Counted from the stretch's first letter, positions 33,481 through 43,106 are shown. The stretch: DNA of 64,000 nucleotides from Cuniculiplasma divulgatum (GCA_031200235.1 CP133595.1:1116001-1180000); one strand, 5' to 3'. Translations and numbers: made by a program. The notes: generated from the letters alone by a model not told the origin.

Positions 33481-35547
33481 GTGGATGTAATTCAAGTCAC
33501 CAGTATTGAATGTATTTACCTGAATATAAAGCATTCCCATGAATCCTCCGGGATATCCAATGGAATAATTATTAAGTCAGAAAAAAGCTACTGTTTTGTG
33601 GATACGGGAGAAAGCATAGCCTCACGCCAGATAGAAGTGCTGATGGATCAGTGCAGGAATCTTGACGAATCGTCCAACACCACCCATATGGAATACTGGG
33701 TTAAGGTTCCTGAGGACCGGCTCGATGGCTTCAACTATTCCATGATCAAGGGAAAGAAATCCCATTTCATTTCATGCATAAACGGCGAGGTCCTTCCAAC
33801 GGATTTCAGAAGGACCCGTAACGGTTTCTGGAGCGACGGGAAAGGCCATATCTCGGAGTTCCGGGTTTTCATGGACTGCATTTCAGCTGCTGACTTGCTG
33901 AGGAAATATGTCAGAGGACTGGGGTATATTTACCGTGAATACGAGAGCATGGAACGCCTGGATTATGTGCTTGCAGACAGGGGGCTGCTTTCCATTTGGT
34001 ACCGTGCTGATGGGCTCCATTCCATTGAAGTAAAGCTGAAAGTGGATCACAGAAATGCTTGGCCAGCCGTGGATGAAGATAGGGATATGCATATTTCAGG
34101 GAATGAGAAGCAATTTTCAGTAATCAGCACCAGCGGCACAACCTTTTTCAGCGTTAAGTCGGATGGCAGTGTTTCCTGCAATTTAACTGACGGTTATCTC
34201 ATCATAGTTGTTAAGAATTTTACTCTGCTGCACCTCACCATATCATCTGATGATGTGCCGGAAGGCGGGAACGATCTTGATCAGACTGTCAGTTATCATC
34301 TGGGAATTAAGGATTCACTCATGATTGAAACTGGCAATAAAAAATTGGATAAGGTATTTCTCTGGACAAAGCATGATCTGCTGGAGTTCTATACCGAAAC
34401 AGGTGTAGGATCAGGATGGTTTGCAGGTTTTCCCGTATTTTCATGGTTCTTTGGACGGGATGGATTGTGGATGGGGCTGGCAGCGAACATGTGCGGGCTT
34501 GGTGAAATTACGAGAAAGCACATGCAGACACTGCTGAATCATTCCAGGAACGGCCAGATTCCCCACGAGATTGCCCTCAATTCTGGGAATCAGGAATATG
34601 AGGTTTCCAGAACCAGCACGGACACCCGTTTCATGTCAATTGACAGCAACCTGCTGTGGATCCTATGTAACCGATCGCTGAATCACTGGGGCTATGGTCC
34701 ATTTCCAGATTCAGTTGAAGATAAGGTGCTTGGTTTCTCCATGTCCTGTGACAAAGATGGAGATATGCTCATTGAGAATGATTTCAAAAAGAGTCTCATA
34801 GGATGGCCGGAGACATGGGCATCGCAGAGGGATGGAAAGTGCGTTGATATCAATGCGCTCTGGATTGCCGTGCTTGAATCACTTGGCAGCAGGTTAAATG
34901 GCGGGTACTTTCAGACAGCCATTGACAGATATCTGGAGGAGTTCTTCGAAGGACCGGAATTCACAGATTCCATAGATTCTACTTCAGCACACGCGGTTAA
35001 AAGCGCAATGCTGCTGGTGCCTGCAATGTTCCTTGATGACAGGAGGGTGAAGGACCAATTTTCAAAACTGCTTGGGAGCGACATGATAACGCCATGGGGA
35101 GTGCGATCCATGTCTGCTGAAGATAAGAAGTATGATGGTGGATACCACACCGGCATCGTATGGCCATTAATGACAGGATGGTTTTCAATTGCTGCTTACA
35201 GGCAGGGATTCTTTGACCAGGGATATGACCAGATCAAGACTTTCATTGAAAACGCATTTCATTCAGCAGATCCGGGAAGAATAAACGAAGCATATTCATC
35301 AGACCAGCCCACGCCAACAGGCCAGTTTGCGCAGGGATGGTCCTCATCCATGTTCATCATGTCTTTGCTGGGAGGAATGGCGGGAATGCCTGTCTGGGGT
35401 GATAGCACTAAAGACATCAAATCCGTGTTTCATCCTCATCTGCCAGAGGAAATGAAAGAAATTACACTGAGGCATTTTAACTGGTACGGGGAAAAATTTA
35501 CAGTGGTCTTGAGCAACCAGAAGATAACCATAGAAAGGGAGGGATAA
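33481..35547 (+). CDS. GDE-type (amylo-alpha-1,6-glucosidase-like) glycoside hydrolase
   Basis: The frame is open from 33415, but its first codons run antisense through the neighbouring gene; the GTG at 33481 is a plausible start (688 aa) although no Shine-Dalgarno decides it. The N-terminal 290 residues form a beta-rich domain. Residues from about 310 onward form the (alpha/alpha)6 barrel of the glycogen-debranching GDE_C superfamily: FPVFSWFFGRDGLWMGLA, QIPHEIALNSG and YHTGIVWPLMTGWFSIA are hallmark segments. It likely removes alpha-linked glucose from glycogen-like or oligosaccharide substrates in the cytosol. The MalEFGK-type transporter and GH15 enzyme nearby fit this. Confidence 0.83.
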   Translation: MDVIQVTSIECIYLNIKHSHESSGISNGIIIKSEKSYCFVDTGESIASRQIEVLMDQCRNLDESSNTTHMEYWVKVPEDRLDGFNYSMIKGKKSHFISCINGEVLPTDFRRTRNGFWSDGKGHISEFRVFMDCISAADLLRKYVRGLGYIYREYESMERLDYVLADRGLLSIWYRADGLHSIEVKLKVDHRNAWPAVDEDRDMHISGNEKQFSVISTSGTTFFSVKSDGSVSCNLTDGYLIIVVKNFTLLHLTISSDDVPEGGNDLDQTVSYHLGIKDSLMIETGNKKLDKVFLWTKHDLLEFYTETGVGSGWFAGFPVFSWFFGRDGLWMGLAANMCGLGEITRKHMQTLLNHSRNGQIPHEIALNSGNQEYEVSRTSTDTRFMSIDSNLLWILCNRSLNHWGYGPFPDSVEDKVLGFSMSCDKDGDMLIENDFKKSLIGWPETWASQRDGKCVDINALWIAVLESLGSRLNGGYFQTAIDRYLEEFFEGPEFTDSIDSTSAHAVKSAMLLVPAMFLDDRRVKDQFSKLLGSDMITPWGVRSMSAEDKKYDGGYHTGIVWPLMTGWFSIAAYRQGFFDQGYDQIKTFIENAFHSADPGRINEAYSSDQPTPTGQFAQGWSSSMFIMSLLGGMAGMPVWGDSTKDIKSVFHPHLPEEMKEITLRHFNWYGEKFTVVLSNQKITIEREG

Positions 35548-36185
35548 TTTTCCACTCCATGTTTATCTCAAAGCTCGGATACTTCTCAAGGTAGCGGTGT
35601 TTAATTTCTCTGTTATTTTTTATCAAGATGATGTTTCATTAAACTGTGCTTTAAGCTTATGCCCAGGATGCTTGATAAGAAGTCGCTTGAGCTGTGTCCG
35701 GCAAGGATAAGAAGATAACGGTGTAAACAAGATCATCCTGGATCTGAATTCTCTTTTATTCAGGTGGCAATACTTGGCAGGCTTATTTGCCTGTGATTCC
35801 GGAGTGTAGCTTGAATTGACTGATTTATAGTCAGACTCTCTAAATTCCAGAGGTCCAAGCAAGAAGCTATTCTACGTATATTATTGCTTATGCGGGCGTA
35901 CTGGCTCAATTCTGGTCGTCGAGGCCGGATTGAGAAAGCGGCTCAGTTTGAGAGTATGAGTAAATCACAAGATCTGGGTAAACCACAGTAATGAATTAAT
36001 TTCTCCGAAGATATCTGGCACAAAAATGAACGAAATCGAGACACTGCAATTGGAAACAGATTTGAAAATATAGTTATAGGCAATAACCAGCAAAAACTGG
36101 CACACTGTCTGGTATAATTACATATATCGTTAAATGTTGAGATACGAGATGATGGAGATCAAGAAAAATGATGTGAAATTCTCAA
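35548..36185. other. Long spacer with possible coding remnant
   Basis: No intact gene. One forward frame stays open for 56 codons (about 35822-35991) and reads like protein (RLSKFQRSKQEAILRILLLM, then RAYWLNSGRRGRIEKAAQFE); an ATG at 35890 would give a 33-aa peptide. Upstream pieces in the same direction (MPRMLDKKSLELCPARIRR near 35660-35716) are separated by stops, so this is probably a decayed gene. The reverse 79-codon frame here looks random. Nothing else is seen. Confidence 0.35.
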
Positions 36186-37145
36186 TCAAACATAACCTGT
36201 GGGAGACTGAGGGATATCTTCAAATTCCTTGAAACGAGTCACGGAAAAATTAAGTCGAGTTCCTATAGAAAGCAACTCTGGGCTTTTAAGTACTATATGT
36301 TCACCCTTTTCCGTTCTGCCAAAAACGTAGTAAATATCCCCAAAACTCTCAGATGAATCAACGATGATCGAATAAGGCCCTGACCCTACATTTGCCCATT
36401 CCGGTCTGAAACCCTTGCCATTAACAAAATTCATAGGGAAGTCTCCAACAAAGTCACCAACCCAGGCAGTAGCTGGGTCTTCGTAAAGTTCTTTATAGGG
36501 GGCTATCTGCTGAAACTGTCCCTGATTCAGAACAGCAACCCTGTCGCCAAGTGCCTCAGCTTCCTTCTGATCGTGTGTTACGAAGACAAAAGTTTGTTTT
36601 AGGTCCTGCTGTAGGCGCTTAAGTTCTGATCTAGCAGAGAATCTCACTCTGGCATCAAGATTGCTAAGGGGCTCATCGAGAAGGAACATCGCCGGGTCTC
36701 TGACCATTGCCCTAGCAAGTGCAACTCGCTGCTGCTGACCACCACTGATCTGATTGACCCTTTTGCCAAGAATCTCTGAGATGTTTAGCTTTTCAGCAAC
36801 TTCCCTAACTTTCTGTGTTATGTTACCAGAATGGTGCATTTTCAGTGGGAATGCAATGTTATTGAACACGTTCATATTGGGATAGAGAGCGTAGTTCTGA
36901 AACACCATTGCAAGATTTCTCCTGTTGGGTGGCATTGCAGTAACATCCTTTCCGTCAATTAATACCTGGCCGCTGGTAGGTTGTTCAATGCCTACTATAA
37001 GTTTTAAAAGAGTCGATTTGCCAGTCCCTGACGGTCCTAAGATCACAAAAAATTCACCCTCTTCTACAAGCAGTGAGAGGTTCTTTATGACTGTAGTCTT
37101 CCCATAGGTCTTTGAGACATTCCTTAATTCGAGTTTTGCGGTCAT
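36186..37145 (-). CDS. Sugar ABC transporter ATP-binding protein, MalK/UgpC type
   Basis: The frame opens at 37196 inside the upstream gene; ATG at 37145 gives the usual N-terminus MTAKLELRNVSKTYGKTTVI (319 aa). Walker A GPSGTGKST, Q-loop VFQNYALYP, signature ISGGQQQR, Walker B FLLDEPLSNLD and H-loop THD are all intact. The C-terminal regulatory MOBE/TOBE part (from about residue 235) is shorter than in bacterial MalK. It energises the permeases encoded directly upstream (37183-38863). Last gene of the operon. Confidence 0.93.
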   Translation of the reverse strand: MTAKLELRNVSKTYGKTTVIKNLSLLVEEGEFFVILGPSGTGKSTLLKLIVGIEQPTSGQVLIDGKDVTAMPPNRRNLAMVFQNYALYPNMNVFNNIAFPLKMHHSGNITQKVREVAEKLNISEILGKRVNQISGGQQQRVALARAMVRDPAMFLLDEPLSNLDARVRFSARSELKRLQQDLKQTFVFVTHDQKEAEALGDRVAVLNQGQFQQIAPYKELYEDPATAWVGDFVGDFPMNFVNGKGFRPEWANVGSGPYSIIVDSSESFGDIYYVFGRTEKGEHIVLKSPELLSIGTRLNFSVTRFKEFEDIPQSPTGYV

Positions 37146-37182
37146 TTTTTTTTCACATTCCTGTATATTTTTATATGGGTAA

Positions 37183-38022
37183 TTAGCCGGTGACACCGGA
37201 AGTTAAGTAGTTTCCCTTTATGAATTTAGAAAGCACCAGAGTGATTACTATGACGGGTATGGTAACAAGGAGGGCGAAAGCGGATGCAAACAGGATATTG
37301 CCCCTGGCCGTGCTGTCGATATATATAAGTATAGGTAAAGTAGGATGTACCGGGGAGAGAATAACGGCGAACGTAAACTCATCCCAGGACATCATCCAGG
37401 AGAGCAGAAAAGCCGCAAAGATGCCTGGTTTCGCAAGGGGTAAAATCACTGTGTACAGACTCTGCATAAAACCCGCCCCATCAACTCTGGCCTGCAATTC
37501 CAGCTGTTTTGGCAGGGACTGGAGAGTACCAGTGATCATGAATATGGTCATAGGTAGGACAACAAGCTCCTGCGCCAGTGCAAGTCCCAGTGCGGAATCA
37601 TAAAGTCCCAATTTCAGGAAACTCACACTTATTGGTATGGCAATGGTTAGAGACGGTATCATGGTGGAAAAGAATAAAACAGAGATTATAAGTGCACTCA
37701 TTCTGTTTGACATCTTACTCAGACCGTAGGATGCATGGAATCCTAGAACAACAGCAAGAGCTCCAACAATCGTGGCAGTAATAAGACTCTTAATAAATGC
37801 TGCTTCCAGAATGCTGCTGTAACCCGAGAACGCACCTATTAAATTCGATAAAGTGAACTGCGATGGCAGCAGCGGAGGGTAATATGCAGCCACAGTCTGT
37901 GAAGGGACTGCAAACGCTATAATAATCAAAACATACATTGGTATGAGAGTTACTGTGGCGAAAATAATTGCGATAATGAAATAGAATTTCCTGTTTCTAG
38001 GATTGTTATATTCGCTTACCAA
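37183..38022 (-). CDS. Sugar ABC transporter permease, MalG type
   Basis: A 279-aa permease with six expected helices. The EAA loop is seen as LELQARVDGAGFMQSLYTVILP (about residues 176-197), the typical carbohydrate-permease form EAAxxDGA. The start ATG lies 1 nt after the stop of the preceding permease gene. It pairs with the MalF-type protein to make the channel. Confidence 0.93.
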   Translation of the reverse strand: MVSEYNNPRNRKFYFIIAIIFATVTLIPMYVLIIIAFAVPSQTVAAYYPPLLPSQFTLSNLIGAFSGYSSILEAAFIKSLITATIVGALAVVLGFHASYGLSKMSNRMSALIISVLFFSTMIPSLTIAIPISVSFLKLGLYDSALGLALAQELVVLPMTIFMITGTLQSLPKQLELQARVDGAGFMQSLYTVILPLAKPGIFAAFLLSWMMSWDEFTFAVILSPVHPTLPILIYIDSTARGNILFASAFALLVTIPVIVITLVLSKFIKGNYLTSGVTG

Positions 38023-38023
38023 T

Positions 38024-38863
38024 TCAGCTCACCTTTGCAGATCTGCTTCTGTAAAACATTACAAAAAACGCAAAAATAAGGACAAAAGCCAGGAGTATTG
38101 TTGCAGAAGCATAGGAAGGGTGAGGATTTACAATGTCAAACAGCGAATAGGTCATGGTTGTAAGCAATGGATGCGGAAACAGGCCATCCTGAGCAATAGC
38201 AAAGATATTGAATTCGCTGATCCCGCGTATCATGAGTGCGATGGCAATAAAAGGTGCAAGATTCGGCAAAGTAATACGGAAAAATCTCTGGAATGTACCA
38301 GCTCCGTCCACCATTGCCTGGCTGTATAAATCCGGAGGAATGGTTGTCATTCCTGCCAGTAAAATAAGAGAGACAATGGGCGTGTTTTTCCAGGAATCAG
38401 CAAGAACTGTTATCAAAAGCGATGTTCCAAAGCTCCCTGTCCAGTCAATTGCGTGTCCGCCAAGCAGTTTTAACATGGTATTGGCATAACCTCCGTAACT
38501 GGAGAAAATATCATGAAAAATGACAGCCGTAACAATTGTTGCGACTCCAAATGGCAAGAAAAGGATTGCAGAAAATGCTTCTCTTCCTTTGAAAGGCTTT
38601 GACAGCAGGCTTGCGACAACAAAACCAATGGAAAACTGGAGGCCCAAGGCCGATGCCGTTACTATAAAAGTATTAACAATTGGTGAAAGGCCGAATGTAC
38701 CAATCACAAACTGGTAATTATAAATGGTGTTATGCGCCCTCAGGGTGGAAAAACTTCCATAGACTGATTGCAAAGCCGGGATAAATGCAAGGATCAAAAC
38801 GTATAACACAGCCGGCAAGATCAATAGAAGCGCAATCCATTCATCATTCCTCAACTTCACCAA
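38024..38863 (-). CDS. Sugar ABC transporter permease, MalF type
   Basis: A 279-aa permease starting at TTG 38863 or GTG 38860; AGGTGA lies just upstream as Shine-Dalgarno. The EAA loop is PPDLYSQAMVDGAGTFQRFF (about residues 175-195). Like other archaeal and ABC-1 family sugar permeases it lacks the large MalF periplasmic loop of enteric bacteria. It is separated from the binding-protein gene by 46 nt that include an A-rich (T-rich in the message sense) tract. Confidence 0.93.
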   Translation of the reverse strand: MVKLRNDEWIALLLILPAVLYVLILAFIPALQSVYGSFSTLRAHNTIYNYQFVIGTFGLSPIVNTFIVTASALGLQFSIGFVVASLLSKPFKGREAFSAILFLPFGVATIVTAVIFHDIFSSYGGYANTMLKLLGGHAIDWTGSFGTSLLITVLADSWKNTPIVSLILLAGMTTIPPDLYSQAMVDGAGTFQRFFRITLPNLAPFIAIALMIRGISEFNIFAIAQDGLFPHPLLTTMTYSLFDIVNPHPSYASATILLAFVLIFAFFVMFYRSRSAKVS

Positions 38864-38875
38864 AGATTATCACCT

Positions 38876-38890
38876 AATAAAATAAAAAAA
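38876..38890 (-). terminator. Possible partial terminator between binding-protein and permease genes
   Basis: On the reverse strand this reads CTTTTTTTATTTTAT, just after the binding-protein stop. A U-tract here could end a fraction of transcripts, giving more binding protein than permease, as is common for ABC importers. Confidence 0.4.
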
Positions 38891-38909
38891 GTTTGGTATT
38901 TTTGTGGGG

Positions 38910-40310
38910 CTAAACCGATATGGGTGCGTAGTTTGCCGGATTATTGTATAAAGTTGCATTTGCCTGCCCATAGTTTTCTCTGATGTATGTATACATAGTG
39001 GAATGTACGGCGCTCAGTGCGGCGGTAATATTTGCTACTGTGTTGCCCTGATGATCGACAATCAATGGATTAAAGGCTTTTTCATCCAAGACGGTCTGCC
39101 ATTCAGTTATCCATGGCGTTGGATTCCTGAGGAATATGCCTGTCTGTATGGCCTGTGATTCTGCAAGGAACACTGGAGATTCGGCAGCAGGAAGGTCAAC
39201 ATATGCAGCTAGGTTTATTGCTGGCCAGGACATTGCAATCATATATTCTCTCTGTGCCTGCGCTCCAAGCAGGAAAGTTATAAATGATTCCAATTGTGGG
39301 ACATCCGTTGCGCCTTTCGGGATGTAGAGAACGTCTCCACCAAGCAAGTGGTTGCCGTTGACTGATCCGTTGGGTCCAGCATACACGCCCAACGTCTGGT
39401 TTGTCATCTTGTAACCAGTGGTTGTGTTCGTAAGCTGGTTGTATATGTATGGCCACTGATAGTCAAGTATTGAATAGTTGCCCACTGCAAGACCATGGTA
39501 ACTGCCCCAGTAACCGGTTGTGTAACTTGGTGCGAAATAGTCTGAAAGGTTGTAAAGCATCTCAAAGGCATGGATGTCTCCTGTATCATTGGCATACAAT
39601 GGGTTCCCACCATACTGCACCATCATCTGGTATAGCTCTGTTGCTGTGGAAGATCCTCCCCGTGGCGGATTAGTACTTCCACCCTGTATCATCAATGCAT
39701 CTTTTCCCGTTTTTGACTTTATATTATGTAGGTCATTCAGTAGGGCAGTATAATTCGACGGTGGTGTTGAGATTCCAGCTTGTGAAAAAGCCGTCTTATT
39801 GTAAAACACCAGTGGTATGTTGGCCCTGAATGGGAAGAAATATACTCCACCAAATACCTGTTTCTCGTAGTTTATCATGCTCTTTGCAGCAGGTATGATT
39901 GTAGTAGGAAGCATATTTGATGATACATTAGTGAGATTCATCATAATATTCCCAGAACTGCTGTAAATTAGCTGTCCTATTTCCAGATTATCCTGTCCAA
40001 CAACCACTGGTCCAACCTTCCCAGATTGTTCTAGGGCAAGAATGTCCTTTGATGTGTCACCGCTTCCAACGTTAACCAGTGTAACGGTGGTTCCAGGATG
40101 CTGGGCATCGAACTGTGGTATTAGTGTGTCATTAACAAAGTTCGCTTCAGAGGTGGCTAGGCTTTCGTAAAAAACTATGTGCACCGTTGAGGTTTTTGCT
40201 GTGGTAGAATGGAACGGTACATAACCGCCAGCAAATCCAAGTATAAAAACTACAACCAATGCAGCAATTATACCCCACGGCTTCTTCTTATATTCAATGT
40301 CATCTGCCAT
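38910..40310 (-). CDS. Sugar ABC transporter substrate-binding protein, family 1 (MalE/TMBP-like)
   Basis: A 466-aa protein. A short basic N-terminus (DDIEYKKKPWG) precedes one membrane helix (about 12-32), so it is held by an N-terminal anchor. The SBP_bac_1 fold follows, with VHIVFYESLATSEANFVNDT at the start and GGVYFFPFRANIPLVFYNK in the first lobe, the latter typical of sugar-binding members; GGDVLYIPKGATD lies in the second lobe. Likely ligand: maltodextrin, trehalose or another alpha-glucoside, judged from the GH15 and GDE neighbours. First gene of a four-gene operon; the TATA box is at 40325-40336. Confidence 0.9.
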   Translation of the reverse strand: MADDIEYKKKPWGIIAALVVVFILGFAGGYVPFHSTTAKTSTVHIVFYESLATSEANFVNDTLIPQFDAQHPGTTVTLVNVGSGDTSKDILALEQSGKVGPVVVGQDNLEIGQLIYSSSGNIMMNLTNVSSNMLPTTIIPAAKSMINYEKQVFGGVYFFPFRANIPLVFYNKTAFSQAGISTPPSNYTALLNDLHNIKSKTGKDALMIQGGSTNPPRGGSSTATELYQMMVQYGGNPLYANDTGDIHAFEMLYNLSDYFAPSYTTGYWGSYHGLAVGNYSILDYQWPYIYNQLTNTTTGYKMTNQTLGVYAGPNGSVNGNHLLGGDVLYIPKGATDVPQLESFITFLLGAQAQREYMIAMSWPAINLAAYVDLPAAESPVFLAESQAIQTGIFLRNPTPWITEWQTVLDEKAFNPLIVDHQGNTVANITAALSAVHSTMYTYIRENYGQANATLYNNPANYAPISV

Positions 40311-40324
40311 TTTGCTTCAAACCC

Positions 40325-40336
40325 CTATTTATATTA
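40325..40336 (-). promoter_or_regulatory. TATA box of the MalEFGK-type operon
   Basis: On the reverse strand TAATATAAATAG, centred about 21 nt before the ATG at 40310, which predicts an almost leaderless transcript. Confidence 0.55.
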
Positions 40337-40434
40337 TTTTACTTAAACATTTCTTTGACAATATAGTGTTCTGCTCAAAATGATACGCACATGTTCAGTT
40401 CTGTACCTAGAGATCATTCAAAGTTGTCTTTAAA

Positions 40435-40644
40435 TCAACCAGGAAGTCTTATCCCAGATCCGTAGTTTATATTATCCCCGAAGATTTGGGTTATATGCAA
40501 TTCAATTCCAGAGCAATTATCGGAAAGAACTGTTGTCAGATACTCTTGGAAAAAATCAAAATTTAGGCATTCTTTCAACGAACCATTTAATTCACAGTCG
40601 ATCGATGAGGTGCGTCTCGCAGGCACAATACTTCGCAAAACCAT
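40435..40644 (-). CDS. Possible small ORF, unknown (doubtful)
   Basis: A 69-codon frame whose ATG lies about 27 nt after a TATA-like CATAAAAG (40671-40678, reverse strand), a leaderless arrangement. The product (VLRSIVPARRTSSIDCELNG at the start, DNCSGIELHITQIFGDNI later) matches nothing I recognise. It could be a remnant of a regulator of the adjoining sugar operon, but there is no HTH to support that. The rest of the 40311-40760 spacer holds only promoters. Confidence 0.25.
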   Translation of the reverse strand: MVLRSIVPARRTSSIDCELNGSLKECLNFDFFQEYLTTVLSDNCSGIELHITQIFGDNINYGSGIRLPG

Positions 40645-40760
40645 TCACATAGCGCTGTTCACCGCTTTTATGGAGACTTTGATTGATACTCATGAAGAAC
40701 ATGCCGTCCCCTCACTGAGAATTTATTAATAACTGCCACGTATACTGATGGCAATCTCAA

Positions 40761-42617
40761 ATGGCATTTCAAGGAGCAAGAAAATACAGAGATCTTGGCA
40801 GGAACGGTTACCTCAGAATTTCAAGCCATGGAATGATCGCCAGCAACAGAACCGCTGCCCTTGTGGGCCTGAACGGAACAATCGACTGGGCATGCCTTCC
40901 AAATTTTGATTCACCTCCAGTTTTTGATTCAATACTTGACAAGAACAAGGGTGGTTATTTTTCAATCAAGCCCCATGATACAGAGAATCTTGAGGTCATA
41001 CAGTCATACAAGGAACTCACCAATGTCCTCATCACTGAATTCATCAGGGACGGCAAGATCATACTGCGCCTTACGGACTTCATTCCAACTTCTGACTATT
41101 CAACAATCAGCTTTCCGGAAATACACAGGATGGTTGAGACCACTTCCGAGGATGTGGAAGTTGATATTGCCTTCAAGGCCACCATAAATTACGGGAAACA
41201 TACACCGGTCATAGAGCAGAGGAAGAACGGCTTCATATTCAGGTACAGGGACACAAAGGTTGGGATAGTCAGCGAGATCCCTCTTTCCCGTGATGGCGAC
41301 AGGGTCATAGGTTCCCAGAAAATACCCAGGAGGACTTCAAGATGGCTTGTTGCGCTCTACGGCATTTCACATCTGGACGTTATATCTGACTACAAGTCTT
41401 ACCAGAGGATGGAGGATACCATTGACTACTGGCAGAAATGGAGCAACTCCACCACATACAGGGGGCTCTACAACAACGATGTAAACAGATCTGCCCTGAC
41501 CCTGAAAGGTCTCTTTTTTGAACCAACCGGCCTCATGGTGGCAGCACCCACCACCAGCCTTCCGGAGTGCATCGGAAGCGAGAGGAACTGGGATTACCGC
41601 TTTGCCTGGATAAGGGACACAGCCTATGTCATTGAGGCACTTTCACTCATAGGCTACAAGAGGGAGGCAACCAAGTTTCTCTATGATATGATGGATAAGA
41701 TTGAGCATGATGGTCGAATCCGCACAATATACCCAATAAACAGCAGTTCAAGCCTGGAGGAGATGGAGCTTGATTACGAGGGCTACATGGGATCAAGGCC
41801 TGTCCGCGTTGGCAACAAGGCATCCGATCAGCTCCAGATAGATCAGATGGGATCCATTGTAAATGCAATCTGTGCACTGAGCGATGCTGGCGGCGTAATA
41901 AACTCATATCTCTGGAACTTTGTGGGCGAAACACTGGATCATCTCTCAAAATTATGGAAATCTCCCGATTCAAGCATCTGGGAATTCAGGACAGAACCAA
42001 GGCATTACGTATATTCCAAGGTTGTTTCGTGGTCTGCATTCAACAATGCCATCGCCATGGGCAAATACCAGGGCTTTTCAGGCCCATACAGGAAGTGGAG
42101 GGCCATTGCCGATGAGATAAAGGAGGACATTATTGCCAATGGCTTCAGCGAGGAGCAGAACAGCTTTGTGCAGTATTATGGAAGCAGTGAGACCGATGCC
42201 TCGCTGCTCCGTATGCCGCTCCTGGGCTTCCTTCCTGCTGATGATCCAAGGATCGTTGGCACCGTGGCAAAGATTGAGAAGGATCTCAGGGTCACTGATC
42301 ACCTCTTTCGCAGGTACCGCGAGGATGACGGGCTCAAGGGAGAGGACAACGCCTTCCTCCTTCTCTCATTCTGGTACGTGAACGTCCTGATCCAGATGGA
42401 CAGGATTGATGAGGCCAAGGTCGTGTTCGAATCCATACTTGACAGGGGAAACCACCTTGGTCTTTTTTCTGAGGAGATAGATTTCCAGACCGGGGATCAG
42501 CTGGGGAATTTCCCGCAGGCCATCACACACCTCGGCGTCATAAATGTTGCCCTGCACCTGAATGAGGCATTCAAGGCAAGAGCCTCATTTTCAAGGAAGC
42601 GCCAGGTAGTGAAATAG
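40761..42617 (+). CDS. GH15 glucoamylase-family protein (trehalase or glucoamylase)
   Basis: A 618-aa protein. The N-terminal beta-sandwich begins with YLRISSHGMIASNRTAALVG and LNGTIDWACLPNFDSPPVFD, the standard start of archaeal and bacterial GH15 proteins. The (alpha/alpha)6 catalytic barrel has SERNWDYRFAWIRDTAYV and, near the end, the acidic motif GLKGEDNAFLLLSFWYV, which carries a catalytic Glu. GH15 enzymes of Thermoplasma species have been characterised as trehalases, so trehalose is as likely as maltodextrin. Cytosolic (no signal peptide). TATA-like AATTTATTAAT lies near 40720. The MalEFGK-type importer is adjacent and divergent. Confidence 0.9.
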   Translation: MAFQGARKYRDLGRNGYLRISSHGMIASNRTAALVGLNGTIDWACLPNFDSPPVFDSILDKNKGGYFSIKPHDTENLEVIQSYKELTNVLITEFIRDGKIILRLTDFIPTSDYSTISFPEIHRMVETTSEDVEVDIAFKATINYGKHTPVIEQRKNGFIFRYRDTKVGIVSEIPLSRDGDRVIGSQKIPRRTSRWLVALYGISHLDVISDYKSYQRMEDTIDYWQKWSNSTTYRGLYNNDVNRSALTLKGLFFEPTGLMVAAPTTSLPECIGSERNWDYRFAWIRDTAYVIEALSLIGYKREATKFLYDMMDKIEHDGRIRTIYPINSSSSLEEMELDYEGYMGSRPVRVGNKASDQLQIDQMGSIVNAICALSDAGGVINSYLWNFVGETLDHLSKLWKSPDSSIWEFRTEPRHYVYSKVVSWSAFNNAIAMGKYQGFSGPYRKWRAIADEIKEDIIANGFSEEQNSFVQYYGSSETDASLLRMPLLGFLPADDPRIVGTVAKIEKDLRVTDHLFRRYREDDGLKGEDNAFLLLSFWYVNVLIQMDRIDEAKVVFESILDRGNHLGLFSEEIDFQTGDQLGNFPQAITHLGVINVALHLNEAFKARASFSRKRQVVK

Positions 42618-42660
42618 CGGTTTTCCACTCATTTTCTCATTTTGCACGGACACATAATCT

Positions 42661-42670
42661 GATTAATATA
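42661..42670 (+). promoter_or_regulatory. TATA-like box of PolB2 operon
   Basis: GATTAATATA lies about 22-31 nt before the ATG at 42692, consistent with a leaderless transcript covering the three genes that follow. Confidence 0.5.
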
Positions 42671-42691
42671 CCTGTGTATCTAGAGTAAGGC

Positions 42692-43105
42692 ATGCATGCC
42701 CCTCTCAGGATATTTTCAACGAAATCGTTCCAGGCAGGAAATGTCAGGTCTTTCATGAAGGAGTTTGAATCAGATGTGATTCATCTGCTCATCACGGACG
42801 GCATCATGTCGGATTTCAGGCATGAATTTACCCGTGATGAACTTGGCATCATAATGGTGCAGCGCATACTGACAATATTCCAGCTCCAGAAAATACTCAT
42901 GGATTCAGATGATAAGCCGCATTACCTGGCGCTTGCTTCCGGTGTTGTCTCGTCATGGCCCGGGTCAATTGTGGCCAGCATCTATGACATAGTCCGGATA
43001 ATGACGTACTACCATGGCTGCCCTGTTTACATGAACATAATCGGCGATCCGGGAATAATGTCAAGGTATCTGGGCAACAGGACCATTAATGGGGGGATGA
43101 TCTGA
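42692..43105 (+). CDS. Unknown protein, first gene of PolB2 operon
   Basis: A 137-aa protein beginning MHAPLRIFSTKSFQAGNVRS, with segments that look alpha/beta (DDKPHYLALASGVVSSWPGS, IYDIVRIMTYYHGCPVYMNI). I recognise no domain and no nucleotide-binding motif. A small protein is typically encoded immediately upstream of polB2 in Sulfolobales too, which suggests a partner of the polymerase. It is separated from the next gene by a single base, so the three genes are translated from one message. Confidence 0.75.
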   Translation: MHAPLRIFSTKSFQAGNVRSFMKEFESDVIHLLITDGIMSDFRHEFTRDELGIIMVQRILTIFQLQKILMDSDDKPHYLALASGVVSSWPGSIVASIYDIVRIMTYYHGCPVYMNIIGDPGIMSRYLGNRTINGGMI

Positions 43106-43106
43106 A

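Noticed and set aside
35623-35862. Reverse frame of 79 codons in the spacer
   Set aside because: Random-looking translation, and the forward frame in the same area looks more protein-like.
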